Of a DNA stretch of 64,000 nt, positions 25,489-34,172 are shown one piece after another. How positions within the stretch are numbered: position 1 is the first letter of the stretch; the number at the start of each line of letters is the position of its first letter. The stretch is from the NCBI GenBank assembly GCA_964521285.1, contig CAZFQS010000014.1, positions 1-64,000 of the forward strand, read 5' to 3'. Origin of the DNA: G020354785 sp964521285 (lineage in GTDB: Bacteria; Bacteroidota; Bacteroidia; Bacteroidales; UBA10428). Below the pieces are notes generated by a model, which had not been told where the DNA came from, did no database searches, and saw only the letters and a list, made by a program, of their open reading frames with translations. A program made the position numbers and the translations under genes.

Positions 25489-26943
25489 ATGGGACAAAAG
25501 ATAACAATTGATCCGGTTACCAGAGTCGAAGGACATGGAAAGGTTACTATCTATATGGACAATGATGGTAATATTGAACAGACAAGATTACATATAGTAG
25601 AGTTTAGAGGTTTTGAGAGGTTTACACAGGGCAGGCCTTATTGGGAAGCACCTGTTTTGGTGCAAAGATTATGCGGCATATGTCCGGTCAGCCATCACCT
25701 TGCAGCTGCGAAAGCAATGGATGTTATTGTAGGTGCAGGTACAGGTGAAGGTCTGACTCCAACAGGGGAAAAGATGAGAAGATTAATGCATTATGGTCAA
25801 ATCTTTCAATCGCATACATTGCATTTTTTTCATCTTGCCTCACCGGATCTGTTATTTGGAGTAGATGCCGATCCCCTGAAAAGGAATATTATTGGGGTTA
25901 CGATCGAAAATAAGGAGCTGGCAGTCCAGGGAGTTCTTATGAGAAAATACGGACAGGAAGTTATAAAAGCTACTGCGGGAAAAAAAATACACGGAACAGG
26001 TGCAATACCAGGAGGCATAAATAAACACCTTTCAACAGAGGATAAAGAATATTTGTTAAACGGACTTGAACCAATGAATATCAATAAAATGATTGAATGG
26101 TCTCAGGCTGCACTTGATTTTTTTCATGAATATCATTCAAAGAATAAAGATTTGATTGATAACTTTTCAGTATTTCCTTCAAGCTCTCTGAGTCTGGTAA
26201 GAAAAGACGGCGCCCTGGATTTATATCATGGCGTACTGCGTGCTGTAAATGCCGAGGGTAAAACAATACTTCATGATATTGATTATCAGGAATATTATAA
26301 ATATATTGATGAGGAAGTAAGATCATGGAGTTATATGAAATTTCCCTATTTAAAGGAGCTTGGTAAGAATGCAGGCTGGTACATGGTTGGACCGCTGGCA
26401 AGGATGAACACAGCAGAATTCATTGATACTCCTGTTGCCCAGAAGGAATTTTTAAGATTTAAGGCCTATACAAAGGGAAAGCCAAATAATATGTCTATGC
26501 ATATGCACTGGGCCAGATTAATTGAGATATTGCATTCTGCGGAAATGATAAAACAACTTCTGAATGATCCCGATATTTTAAAAGGTGAACTGCTTACTAA
26601 AGGACAAAAACAACTGGAAGGAGTAGGATTAATAGAAGCCCCGCGAGGAACTTTATTTCATCATTACAAGATAAATGAGAACGACCAGATAGTAATGGCA
26701 AATCTTATAGTTTCCACTACTAACAATAATCAGCCCATGAATGAGGCAGTGAATTTTGTTGCAAATAAAGTAATGAAAGGTAAACTAAAAATCACAGAAG
26801 GGATGATGAATGCAGTTGAAGTTGCAATAAGAGCATATGATCCGTGCCTGAGCTGTGCAACACATGCCCTTGGTCAAATGCCACTGGAAATATCTTTATA
26901 TAATGTAAATAATGAACTTATTGACCTGAAACGTAGTTATTAG
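25489..26943 (+). CDS. hoxH: NAD-reducing hydrogenase large subunit HoxH
   Basis: The NiFe catalytic subunit of the soluble group 3d hydrogenase. The N-terminal motif DPVTRVEGHGK, the first nickel pair RLCGICPVSHH and the second pair DPCLSCATHALG are all intact. Cleavage after ATH would remove a 25-residue tail, so a protease is needed and follows directly. I start at ATG 25489 (484 residues), which is preceded by AGAGG and matches the HoxH N-terminus. An in-frame ATG at 25468 overlaps hoxY and adds seven residues. The close resemblance to the Cupriavidus enzyme suggests possible lateral acquisition. Confidence 0.95.
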   Translation: MGQKITIDPVTRVEGHGKVTIYMDNDGNIEQTRLHIVEFRGFERFTQGRPYWEAPVLVQRLCGICPVSHHLAAAKAMDVIVGAGTGEGLTPTGEKMRRLMHYGQIFQSHTLHFFHLASPDLLFGVDADPLKRNIIGVTIENKELAVQGVLMRKYGQEVIKATAGKKIHGTGAIPGGINKHLSTEDKEYLLNGLEPMNINKMIEWSQAALDFFHEYHSKNKDLIDNFSVFPSSSLSLVRKDGALDLYHGVLRAVNAEGKTILHDIDYQEYYKYIDEEVRSWSYMKFPYLKELGKNAGWYMVGPLARMNTAEFIDTPVAQKEFLRFKAYTKGKPNNMSMHMHWARLIEILHSAEMIKQLLNDPDILKGELLTKGQKQLEGVGLIEAPRGTLFHHYKINENDQIVMANLIVSTTNNNQPMNEAVNFVANKVMKGKLKITEGMMNAVEVAIRAYDPCLSCATHALGQMPLEISLYNVNNELIDLKRSY

Positions 26944-27426
26944 TTGGATAAAGTACCGGAAATATTGATATATGGATACGGAAATCCCGGAAGACAGGAT
27001 GACGGACTTGGTATTTTTCTTTCGGAAAAAATTGATAACTGGATAAAAGAAGAAAATATACTGTCTGTTAAGGTTGATTACAATTATCAGTTAAATATTG
27101 AAGATGCTCTGGAAATTGCTGATAAAAACCTGGTAATATTTATTGATGCATCAAAAGAAGAAATAAATGATTACTATTTAACTAAAGTAAAACCTTCAGA
27201 CAGATTGGAATTCACTACTCATACAGTCTCTCCGTCCTATTTGTTAAACTTATGTAAGGTTATTTATAATAAAACACCTGATATTTATCTTCTTCATATT
27301 AAAGGTTATAAGTGGGAATTTCTTGAAGAAATGACTGAAGATGCAAAAAATAATCTTAGCAAGGCATATGATTTCCTGAAAGAATTTATTGTAAATAATA
27401 AAAATTATATTAATAATACCAGTTAA
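26944..27426 (+). CDS. hoxW: HoxW-type hydrogenase maturation protease
   Basis: A nickel-dependent endopeptidase (160 residues) that trims the HoxH C-terminus. The signature GYGNPGRQDDGLGIF is at residues 11-25. FIDASK near 66 and TTHTVSPSYLL near 92 supply the other metal ligands. The frame starts with TTG immediately after the hoxH stop codon, with no spacer, suggesting coupled translation. It closes the hox operon. Confidence 0.9.
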   Translation: MDKVPEILIYGYGNPGRQDDGLGIFLSEKIDNWIKEENILSVKVDYNYQLNIEDALEIADKNLVIFIDASKEEINDYYLTKVKPSDRLEFTTHTVSPSYLLNLCKVIYNKTPDIYLLHIKGYKWEFLEEMTEDAKNNLSKAYDFLKEFIVNNKNYINNTS

Positions 27427-27644
27427 TGCTCTTTTAAATAAGAAATTAAAGCTAATTGATTATGGATAATTATTAAAGAGTCATTAAAAAGGAATATAAA
27501 ATAGTATCTAACAATTATAAAAAGACTATTTTTGGGAAAAATTTATAAGAGAAACATAGTTAGGCTGCAGCACAATGATTTATCATGCCATTTAATCAGG
27601 CTAAGATTTAACCAGCGAACTTTAACATAACAAAAATTACTAAG

Positions 27645-28025
27645 ATGAAGTTAGGGTCATGGGCAAATAAAAAAATTCTCATAGTCGAAGATGATGATGT
27701 TAGTAACGAATTTTTCGAGGAAGTCCTGAGACCTACAAAAGCGAAATTGTTATTTGCAAAAGAAGGTAAGACGGCAATACAAATGTGTAAAGATAATCCT
27801 GATATTGATATAATACTGATGGATATACAATTACCTGTAATGGATGGCCAGGAGGCAGCAGATGAAATAAGGAAAATCAATAGAGATATTATAATGATAG
27901 CACAAACAGCATATGCAATGTCTGAAGATAGAGAAAAGTATCTTTCCTCAGGTTTTGATGATTATATTTCCAAACCAATAACTCCTTCCGGATTGCTGGA
28001 ATTAATTGGGAAATATATATATTAA
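27645..28025 (+). CDS. Single-domain response regulator (receiver only)
   Basis: A stand-alone CheY-like receiver (126 residues). The acidic pocket is EDDD near residues 16-19, the phosphoacceptor is Asp60 in IILMDIQLP, the Thr is in AQTAYA and the Lys in SKPIT. It has no output domain. It resembles the receiver at the C-terminus of the hybrid kinase at 46685 (shared PTKxK, NPDID, LMD, IAQTA blocks), so both belong to the same phosphorelay type. No partner kinase is adjacent. It is 218 bp behind hoxW, so a link with hydrogenase control is only positional. Confidence 0.88.
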   Translation: MKLGSWANKKILIVEDDDVSNEFFEEVLRPTKAKLLFAKEGKTAIQMCKDNPDIDIILMDIQLPVMDGQEAADEIRKINRDIIMIAQTAYAMSEDREKYLSSGFDDYISKPITPSGLLELIGKYIY

Positions 28026-28155
28026 CAAATCTTTTAATTGATTTACAATATTTTTAGTTTTTGTTCAAGCTACAATCACTTATATAAATTGCATATTTTT
28101 AAAATTATTAATAGTTTTATCGTGTATTATTAATGAATATTATAAAGTAATTATC

Positions 28156-29049
28156 ATGAAACAAAGACGATTTATTTTCATACCAACAGTATTTATTTTA
28201 GCTGTTATAATTAGTTGTAAATCAGGAGTTAAATCCGAAACCGATAGTTTTGATTTTGAGGGTATTAGTCTGGATGAAGGGAAAAAAGCAATTAACAGTG
28301 CTGATACTATTGGCGCAGGCTTACCAATTTTTTATAATATGTATTTATCTGTTGAAATGTCTACTCTTTTTGAATCAATTGGCGCAGTATTTAATCCTGA
28401 TTTGCTTAACGGCACATCAAAAATTTCTGAATATATAACAAGTTCAAAGAAGGCATTAAATATTGGAGTTTATGCAGTTGATTTAAGTTATGCAAGAATC
28501 TTTGAGCAAATTGAATTTGCTGGCAGGTATTTTAGTGCTATGCAGAAATTATCAGAAGAACTGGGTATACCTGGTGATTATTTTCTTACTACTGCCGAGA
28601 GATTTGACAGAAATATAAATGATAAGGATTCGTTAATAATAATAGCCAACGAGGCATATGTTACAACTGACGATTATTTAAAAGAAAATGAACGCTATAG
28701 TGCGGCTGCACAAATAATTCTTGGAGGATGGACAGAGGCATTATATATTGCCATGCATATAGCCAAGGAAAGCAAAAATATTGAAGTTTTTGAAAGAGTT
28801 TCAGAACAGAAGTATTCTCTTGATAACCTCATTGAAATGCTAAAGAATTATTCTGATGATGAAGCCATAGATCATTATTTAACTAAGCTTGAGGAATTAA
28901 GAACACCCTTTGACCTGTTAGATAAGGAATTAAATACTGATTTTGATTCAAATACCAGAGAAGGCAAGAAAAGAATTGAAAGAATTCTGACAATGATAGC
29001 TGAACTTGAGAAAGACATAAATAAAATAAGAAGTGAGATTGTGGGATAG
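28156..29049 (+). CDS. Hypothetical lipoprotein, helix-rich
   Basis: The first 21 residues are a lipoprotein signal with lipobox IISC (Cys21). The mature part (about 275 residues) is predicted to be mostly helical, with many charged residues and no cysteine, and ends in a coiled-coil-like segment (residues 265-297). I do not recognise a family. The gene is monocistronic and convergent with the LytTR gene, and the repeat array at 29083 lies between them. Confidence 0.7.
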   Translation: MKQRRFIFIPTVFILAVIISCKSGVKSETDSFDFEGISLDEGKKAINSADTIGAGLPIFYNMYLSVEMSTLFESIGAVFNPDLLNGTSKISEYITSSKKALNIGVYAVDLSYARIFEQIEFAGRYFSAMQKLSEELGIPGDYFLTTAERFDRNINDKDSLIIIANEAYVTTDDYLKENERYSAAAQIILGGWTEALYIAMHIAKESKNIEVFERVSEQKYSLDNLIEMLKNYSDDEAIDHYLTKLEELRTPFDLLDKELNTDFDSNTREGKKRIERILTMIAELEKDINKIRSEIVG

Positions 29050-29082
29050 GTTCAGGCGCTGTCCCCTTTTCTAACCATATAA

Positions 29083-29117
29083 CAATAGAGCAATAGAGCA
29101 ATAGAGCAATAGAACAA
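29083..29117. repeat. Tandem CAATAGAG repeats, four and a half units
   Basis: Three perfect CAATAGAG units, one CAATAGAA and a partial CAAT run without interruption up to the stop codon of the LytTR gene. It is the clearest copy of the 8-bp repeat family in this window, in inverted orientation relative to those at 8125 and 46546. Confidence 0.85.
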
Positions 29118-29972
29118 TTATTCCGTATACTCCGAAAATGCTTCGATAACAGAGGCTACATAAGTTTTTGATACAGGAAGACTAAACTTTTGTTCAATAT
29201 CTAATTCAAGAAAAAGACCCCCTTTCTCTTTATGTATAATTTTAACCTTTTCAAAGTTAACCATATATGATCTGTGACACCTCAAAATTTTCTTTGGCTG
29301 GAGTTTAGGCTCAAGGTTCTTTAAAGAATTACGAATGAGATACTTCGTTATTTTACCATTATCTACATAAAATATTGTAACATAATTATCAGTTGCTTCA
29401 AGATATAATAAATCTTCGAGCAGTATTGAAAAGCGTAAAGTACCCTTTTCATCATGGAAAGGGATCATCTTTTTTGAAGAGTCAGCAATTTTATCTTTAT
29501 ATGAAAGCTCTTCCAGCTGATCGGACTTAAAACGCCAGGAAAAGTATAAGGATAAAATTGAATAAGGCAGAAGCAATACAAGGGAAGTATTTTTAATCGA
29601 GACTTTGAATATTTCAGTAAAGTATCTTTCATCTTTTAGAATAAACTTAACAAAAATCGCATAAAAAGCTGCCATACTTATAATTTCAGCTATTACCCAG
29701 AGGATATATTGTAAATAATTTATCCGTTTGATTTTACTGTAATGGTACAATATTATTCTGCTGATTACTATAACAAGAACACCTGTGAGTATTATCAGGC
29801 TTGAAAACATGAGAAGTTGAATCTTGGTAGTGATATTAAACCTGATATTTACGTTAAAAGGAGAATAAAAATTAATAAAAGCAAGCGCAAATACTGCTGT
29901 GAATAATACAGTCCTTAAGATATTCTGCTTTTTTGTTAGATACTCAGGTATAGATGTTTCCCATATAGGCAT
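29118..29972 (-). CDS. Membrane-bound LytTR-type transcriptional regulator
   Basis: The N-terminal half (residues 20-155) has four predicted membrane helices. The C-terminal LytTR DNA-binding domain (about 180-280) shows the features LLYLEATDNYVTIFY, ILRCHRSYMVNFEKV and FSLPVSKTYV. It has no receiver domain, so it senses something at the membrane and regulates directly, a layout seen in several Bacteroidota. A possible -7 box, TAATTTTG read on the minus strand (30009-30016), lies 37 bp upstream. Targets are unknown. Confidence 0.85.
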   Translation of the reverse strand: MPIWETSIPEYLTKKQNILRTVLFTAVFALAFINFYSPFNVNIRFNITTKIQLLMFSSLIILTGVLVIVISRIILYHYSKIKRINYLQYILWVIAEIISMAAFYAIFVKFILKDERYFTEIFKVSIKNTSLVLLLPYSILSLYFSWRFKSDQLEELSYKDKIADSSKKMIPFHDEKGTLRFSILLEDLLYLEATDNYVTIFYVDNGKITKYLIRNSLKNLEPKLQPKKILRCHRSYMVNFEKVKIIHKEKGGLFLELDIEQKFSLPVSKTYVASVIEAFSEYTE

Positions 29973-30359
29973 TTTATGCTAATTTATTTATTATGAAAAT
30001 TACAATGACAAAATTATGTAATAAGCCGAAAAATCCAGTTTTATAAAACATAAAAATATTAACTATATGATAGAAAATAGATATTTATCCCTATATAGTA
30101 AATTTCGCCCCGTATATTAACCTTTTATCCCAATTTACCCTTGTAAGTACCTATAATTTGAATAATTGGGTATTTATAATATTATTTTGTAATGAATTTA
30201 TTATGGAATCTGATGATATATGCTTTATAATAAGCCATTTAATAAAACTTAATTATTAATTATAAAGTCAGGTTAAAAAGTTGTAAATTAAGATTTGATA
30301 ACTTGTTATTTCTTAGTTTTGGTTATCCTGGATTTGAATATAATAAAAATATTTCCAGT
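29973..30359. other. Intergenic region of 387 bp without recognisable genes
   Basis: AT-rich divergent spacer between the LytTR gene and the acyl-CoA synthetase gene. I found no ORF with family resemblance, no RNA signature and no clear inverted repeat apart from short AT-rich ones. It must hold the promoters of both genes. Confidence 0.6.
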
Positions 30360-32417
30360 ATGATAAATGATCAGCTTTTAAATCCAAGAAGTATTGTTAT
30401 TGTTGGAGGTTCCAACAATAAACATAAACCCGGCGGAAAATTACTGGAAAATATTTTAAATGGCAATTACAAAGGAAATCTGTATGTATTAAATCCCAAG
30501 GAAGATGTTGTTCAGGGAGTAAAGAGCTATAAAGTAGTTACAGACTTACCTGATACTGATTTGGCATTTCTTGCAATCTCAGCTAAATATTGTAAAAAGA
30601 CAATTGAGGATTTAATCCGGTTAAAGAATACAAAAGTCTTTATTATTATATCTGCTGGTTTCAGTGAAGAGGGGGAAAATGGTGCTAAGCTTGAAAAAGA
30701 AATAGTCAATATAGTAAATAAGGCCAAAGCTTGCCTAATCGGACCTAATTGTATAGGAGTAATTACCCCAAACTACCAGGGAATATTTACATCTCCTGTA
30801 CCTAAACTTGATGAAAAAGGATGCGATTTTGTCTCCCAGTCAGGTGGTACGGCAGTATTTATTATTGAATCAGCACTTCCAAAAGGAATTACCTTTGCAA
30901 ATGTCTATTCTGTTGGCAATAGTGCACAATTAGGAGTTGAAGATATATTGGAATATTGGGACAATACTTCAGCTGATCAAAAAAGCTCTAAAATTAAATT
31001 ACTCTATCTGGAAAAAATCAGAGATCCTGATAAACTGCTTAAGCATGCATCTTCGTTAATAAGAAAGGATTACAAAATAGCGGCTATAAAATCTGGTAGT
31101 TCAGAAGAAGGAAGGAGAGCTGCATTATCGCATACAGGCTCATTAGCAGGTTCGGATTCAGCTGTAGAAGCCTTATTTAGAAAAGCCGGAATTGTCAGGT
31201 GTTTTGGCAGGGAGGAACTGACTACTGTAGCATCAATACTAATGCATAAAGAACTTAAAGGTAAGAATCTGGCAATAATTACACACTCAGGAGGTCCGGC
31301 TGTAATGTTAGCAGATGCTTTATCAGATGGCGGGATGAATATTCCTCAAATTGAAGGTAAGCAAAATGAAGAATTATTATCGATGCTAAATCCATACGCA
31401 TCAGCATCAAATCCAATAGATTTACTTGCTACAGGAAATGCTGAGCAGCTGGGAGAAGTTATAGAGTATTGTGATAAAAAACTGGATTATATTGATGGCA
31501 TGATTGTTATTTTTGGAAGTACCGGTCTTAGTAATGTATACGATATTTATGAAGTTCTGCATAATAAAATGGAGAATTCTTCCAAGCCGGTTTTTCCTAT
31601 ACTACCATCAATTAGCAGTGCAAAAAATGAAGTTGAAGAATTTTTATTAAAGGGACATATTAACTTTCCTGATGAAGTTGTGTTGGGAAAAGCACTGACT
31701 AAAGTATATAATACACCTAAACCGGCCGAAGAAGGTATCTTTCTTAAAGGTGTTGATATACCAAAAATTCGAAATATAATAGACAGTTCAAAGTCGGGAT
31801 TCCTGGAACCAGATTCTATTCAACTCTTACTGGAATATGCCAGCATACCTATAGTTAAGGAAAGGTTTGCAAAATCGAAGAAGACTCTAATAGGCGGTGT
31901 AAAAGATATTGGATATCCACTTGTTTTAAAGGCAATCGGACCTGTCCATAAATCAGAAATTGGTGGTGTTACCCTTAATATTAAGTCAGAAATACATCTT
32001 CTTGCTGAATTCCACCGTATGATGAAAATAAAAAACGTTAAAGGAGTTTTAATTCAGCAGATGCTATCCGGTATGGAATTATTTATTGGAGCAAAATATG
32101 AACCAAAGTTTGGACACGTTATTTTATGCGGATTAGGGGGAATATTTGTTGAAGTCCTTAAAGATCATTCGTCAGGTCTGGCTCCCTTAACTTATAACGA
32201 GGCATATTCAATGATACGTAATCTAAAAAGTTACAGGATTATTCAGGGTGCAAGGGGGCAGCCAGGAATAAATGAAGATAAATTTGCTGAAATAATCGTT
32301 CGTTTATCTTCATTACTCAGATATGCAACAGAAATTAAGGAATTAGATCTGAATCCCCTGATCGGAAGTCAGGATACAATTACTGTGGTTGATGCCAGAA
32401 TAAGACTGGAAAAGTGA
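30360..32417 (+). CDS. ADP-forming acyl-CoA (acetate-CoA) synthetase, fused alpha-beta
   Basis: It converts acyl-CoA, ADP and phosphate to a carboxylic acid, CoA and ATP, the energy-saving step of peptide fermentation in Thermococcales and some anaerobes. The CoA-binding domain starts with SIVIVGGSNN. His258 in ALSHTGSLAGSD occupies the place of the phosphorylated alpha-subunit histidine. The C-terminal ATP-grasp part has YPLVLKAIGPVHKSEIGGV. I start at ATG 30360 (MINDQLLNPRSI, 685 residues), the conserved N-terminus; a TTG 19 codons upstream is unlikely. Both subunits are in one chain. Acyl specificity is unknown; the nearby Kor/Vor suggests branched or aryl acyl-CoAs or acetyl-CoA. Confidence 0.9.
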   Translation: MINDQLLNPRSIVIVGGSNNKHKPGGKLLENILNGNYKGNLYVLNPKEDVVQGVKSYKVVTDLPDTDLAFLAISAKYCKKTIEDLIRLKNTKVFIIISAGFSEEGENGAKLEKEIVNIVNKAKACLIGPNCIGVITPNYQGIFTSPVPKLDEKGCDFVSQSGGTAVFIIESALPKGITFANVYSVGNSAQLGVEDILEYWDNTSADQKSSKIKLLYLEKIRDPDKLLKHASSLIRKDYKIAAIKSGSSEEGRRAALSHTGSLAGSDSAVEALFRKAGIVRCFGREELTTVASILMHKELKGKNLAIITHSGGPAVMLADALSDGGMNIPQIEGKQNEELLSMLNPYASASNPIDLLATGNAEQLGEVIEYCDKKLDYIDGMIVIFGSTGLSNVYDIYEVLHNKMENSSKPVFPILPSISSAKNEVEEFLLKGHINFPDEVVLGKALTKVYNTPKPAEEGIFLKGVDIPKIRNIIDSSKSGFLEPDSIQLLLEYASIPIVKERFAKSKKTLIGGVKDIGYPLVLKAIGPVHKSEIGGVTLNIKSEIHLLAEFHRMMKIKNVKGVLIQQMLSGMELFIGAKYEPKFGHVILCGLGGIFVEVLKDHSSGLAPLTYNEAYSMIRNLKSYRIIQGARGQPGINEDKFAEIIVRLSSLLRYATEIKELDLNPLIGSQDTITVVDARIRLEK

Positions 32418-32453
32418 GCAGTTATAATATACAAATTTAATGCTTGTAATTAT

Positions 32454-33767
32454 ATGAAAGAAACAATAGTTCCATTTGAGTTGGTACAACAAAAGCTCAA
32501 AGAATGTAACCTGGAACAATTAGGTAAAGCTTCAATAAGAGAGGTTTTAAAACTTGTTAATGAGATTGAGAAGTCTTCAGATATTAAATTTATGCGTATG
32601 GGAATGGGTGTGCCCGGATTAACTCCTCCCAAAATTGCAACTAAAGCTGAGATAAAAGCACTAAGGAAAGGTGTAGCCTCACAATACCCGGATATCGAAG
32701 GTTTGCCAGTACTAAAAAAGGAAGCATCGAGGTTTTTAAAATTATTTCTTAATATTGATGTAAGTCCGGAAGGTTGTGTACCTACCTGCGGGTCAATGCA
32801 GGGTTCATTTGCCGTATTTATAACTGTTAACAGAACAGACAGGAAAAAGGAGGGCACACTATTTTTAGATCCCGGGTTTCCTGTGCAGAAACAGCAATGC
32901 CTGGTTGTGGGACATGATTTCGAGGCCTTCGATATTTATAAATTCCGGGGAAATAAATTGAGAAGTAAAATTGAGTCATATCTTAAGACACATAAGATTT
33001 CAAGTATTTTATATTCTAATCCGAATAATCCGTCCTGGATATGTTTGACTGAGGATGAACTTTCGATTATTGGTGAACTTGCAACTAAATACGACGTTAT
33101 TGTAGTAGAAGATTTAGCTTACTTTGGTATGGATTTCAGAAAAGACATATCAAAGCCCGGACAACCTCCATTTCAGCCAACTGTAGCCAGATTTACAGAT
33201 AATTATATTTTATTAATTTCTACCTCCAAAACATTTAGTTACGCCGGACAACGAACAGCTTTAATGGTAATGTCAGATAAGGTTTTTAAGCGGCGTTATC
33301 CTGATTTGAAAAGATATTATAATTCTGACATTCTGGGTCATGCTATGATATATGGGGCTTTATTTTCATTATCAGCAGGTACCCCTCACTCATCGCAATT
33401 GGGAATAGCATCATTATTAAAGGCAGCCAGTGATGGGAAATATAATCTGGTTAAAGAGATTAGGGAGTATGAAAATAAGGCAAAAGTCATTAAAAAGATA
33501 TTTATGGATCATGGATTTAAAATACTTTATGATAAAGATTTAGATGTGCCAATAGCGGATGGATTCTATTTTACAGTTTCATGTCCTGGATTTACAGGTA
33601 ATGAATTGGTTGAAAAATTGTTTTATTATGGAATAAGTACTGTATCTCTTGATAATACCGGAAGTGAATATCCTGAAGGAATTAGAGTATGTGTGTCACA
33701 GATAAAACCTGATCAGATTCCTGTTTTGCAACAAAGGCTTATGGCATTCAAAAACAATTGTACTTAG
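32454..33767 (+). CDS. PLP-dependent aminotransferase, class I/II
   Basis: A fold-type I aminotransferase (437 residues). The Schiff-base lysine is Lys259 in STSKTFSYAGQRTAL, and YSNPNNPSWICL is the cofactor motif. A C-terminal arginine in GIRVCVSQIK would bind the substrate carboxylate. It sits 36 bp behind the acyl-CoA synthetase and ahead of the 2-oxoacid oxidoreductase, so it probably supplies 2-oxoacids from amino acids. The substrate cannot be read from the sequence; aromatic, branched-chain or alanine types are possible. Confidence 0.85.
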   Translation: MKETIVPFELVQQKLKECNLEQLGKASIREVLKLVNEIEKSSDIKFMRMGMGVPGLTPPKIATKAEIKALRKGVASQYPDIEGLPVLKKEASRFLKLFLNIDVSPEGCVPTCGSMQGSFAVFITVNRTDRKKEGTLFLDPGFPVQKQQCLVVGHDFEAFDIYKFRGNKLRSKIESYLKTHKISSILYSNPNNPSWICLTEDELSIIGELATKYDVIVVEDLAYFGMDFRKDISKPGQPPFQPTVARFTDNYILLISTSKTFSYAGQRTALMVMSDKVFKRRYPDLKRYYNSDILGHAMIYGALFSLSAGTPHSSQLGIASLLKAASDGKYNLVKEIREYENKAKVIKKIFMDHGFKILYDKDLDVPIADGFYFTVSCPGFTGNELVEKLFYYGISTVSLDNTGSEYPEGIRVCVSQIKPDQIPVLQQRLMAFKNNCT

Positions 33768-33824
33768 AAATTGTTATTATATTTTATAACAGAATTTATA
33801 ATTTTAGTCTTTTTTAGCATAGAT

Positions 33825-33842
33825 TTGTTAATTTTTTAACAA
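33825..33842. promoter_or_regulatory. Rex-like operator upstream of the kor operon
   Basis: TTGTTAATTTTTTAACAA consists of two perfect inverted 7-bp half-sites (TTGTTAA and TTAACAA) with a 4-bp spacer. It has the same geometry as the known Rex operator TTGTGAA-N4-TTCACAA. A TTTG at 33824-33827 and TATTTTTT at 33845-33852 could be the promoter, which would place the operator between the two boxes. rex is in the same window. Confidence 0.55.
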
Positions 33843-33925
33843 CTTATTTTTTAATAAAACCAGTTAACAATAATTACCGGATCAAACTGAATGAATTATT
33901 CAAATACTAACATCAATTTCTTATA

Positions 33926-34156
33926 ATGGCTAAAGTAAAAGGTGCGATTGTTGTAGATATTAAAAGATGCAAGGGATGTGAATTATGTATTGAAGCATGC
34001 CCTACCAAGGTTATAAAAATGGAAACCAAAGTAAATGGTAAAGGTTATCACTATGCATACATGGAATATCCCGAATTGTGTACGGGCTGTGTAAATTGTG
34101 CCCTTGTATGTCCTGATAGTGTAATTACTGTATACAGAACAAAAGTAGAAGATTAG
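33926..34156 (+). CDS. korD: 2-oxoacid:ferredoxin oxidoreductase ferredoxin (delta) subunit
   Basis: A 76-residue two-cluster ferredoxin subunit with motifs CKGCELCIEAC and CTGCVNCALVC. It relays electrons from the TPP subunit to free ferredoxin. It is the first gene of the four-gene kor operon, 16 bp ahead of the alpha subunit. Confidence 0.92.
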   Translation: MAKVKGAIVVDIKRCKGCELCIEACPTKVIKMETKVNGKGYHYAYMEYPELCTGCVNCALVCPDSVITVYRTKVED

Positions 34157-34172
34157 TTAAATTAAATAAATT

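Noticed and set aside
30303..30359. TTG start of the acyl-CoA synthetase
   Set aside because: The 19 added residues do not resemble the family; ATG 30360 begins the conserved N-terminus.
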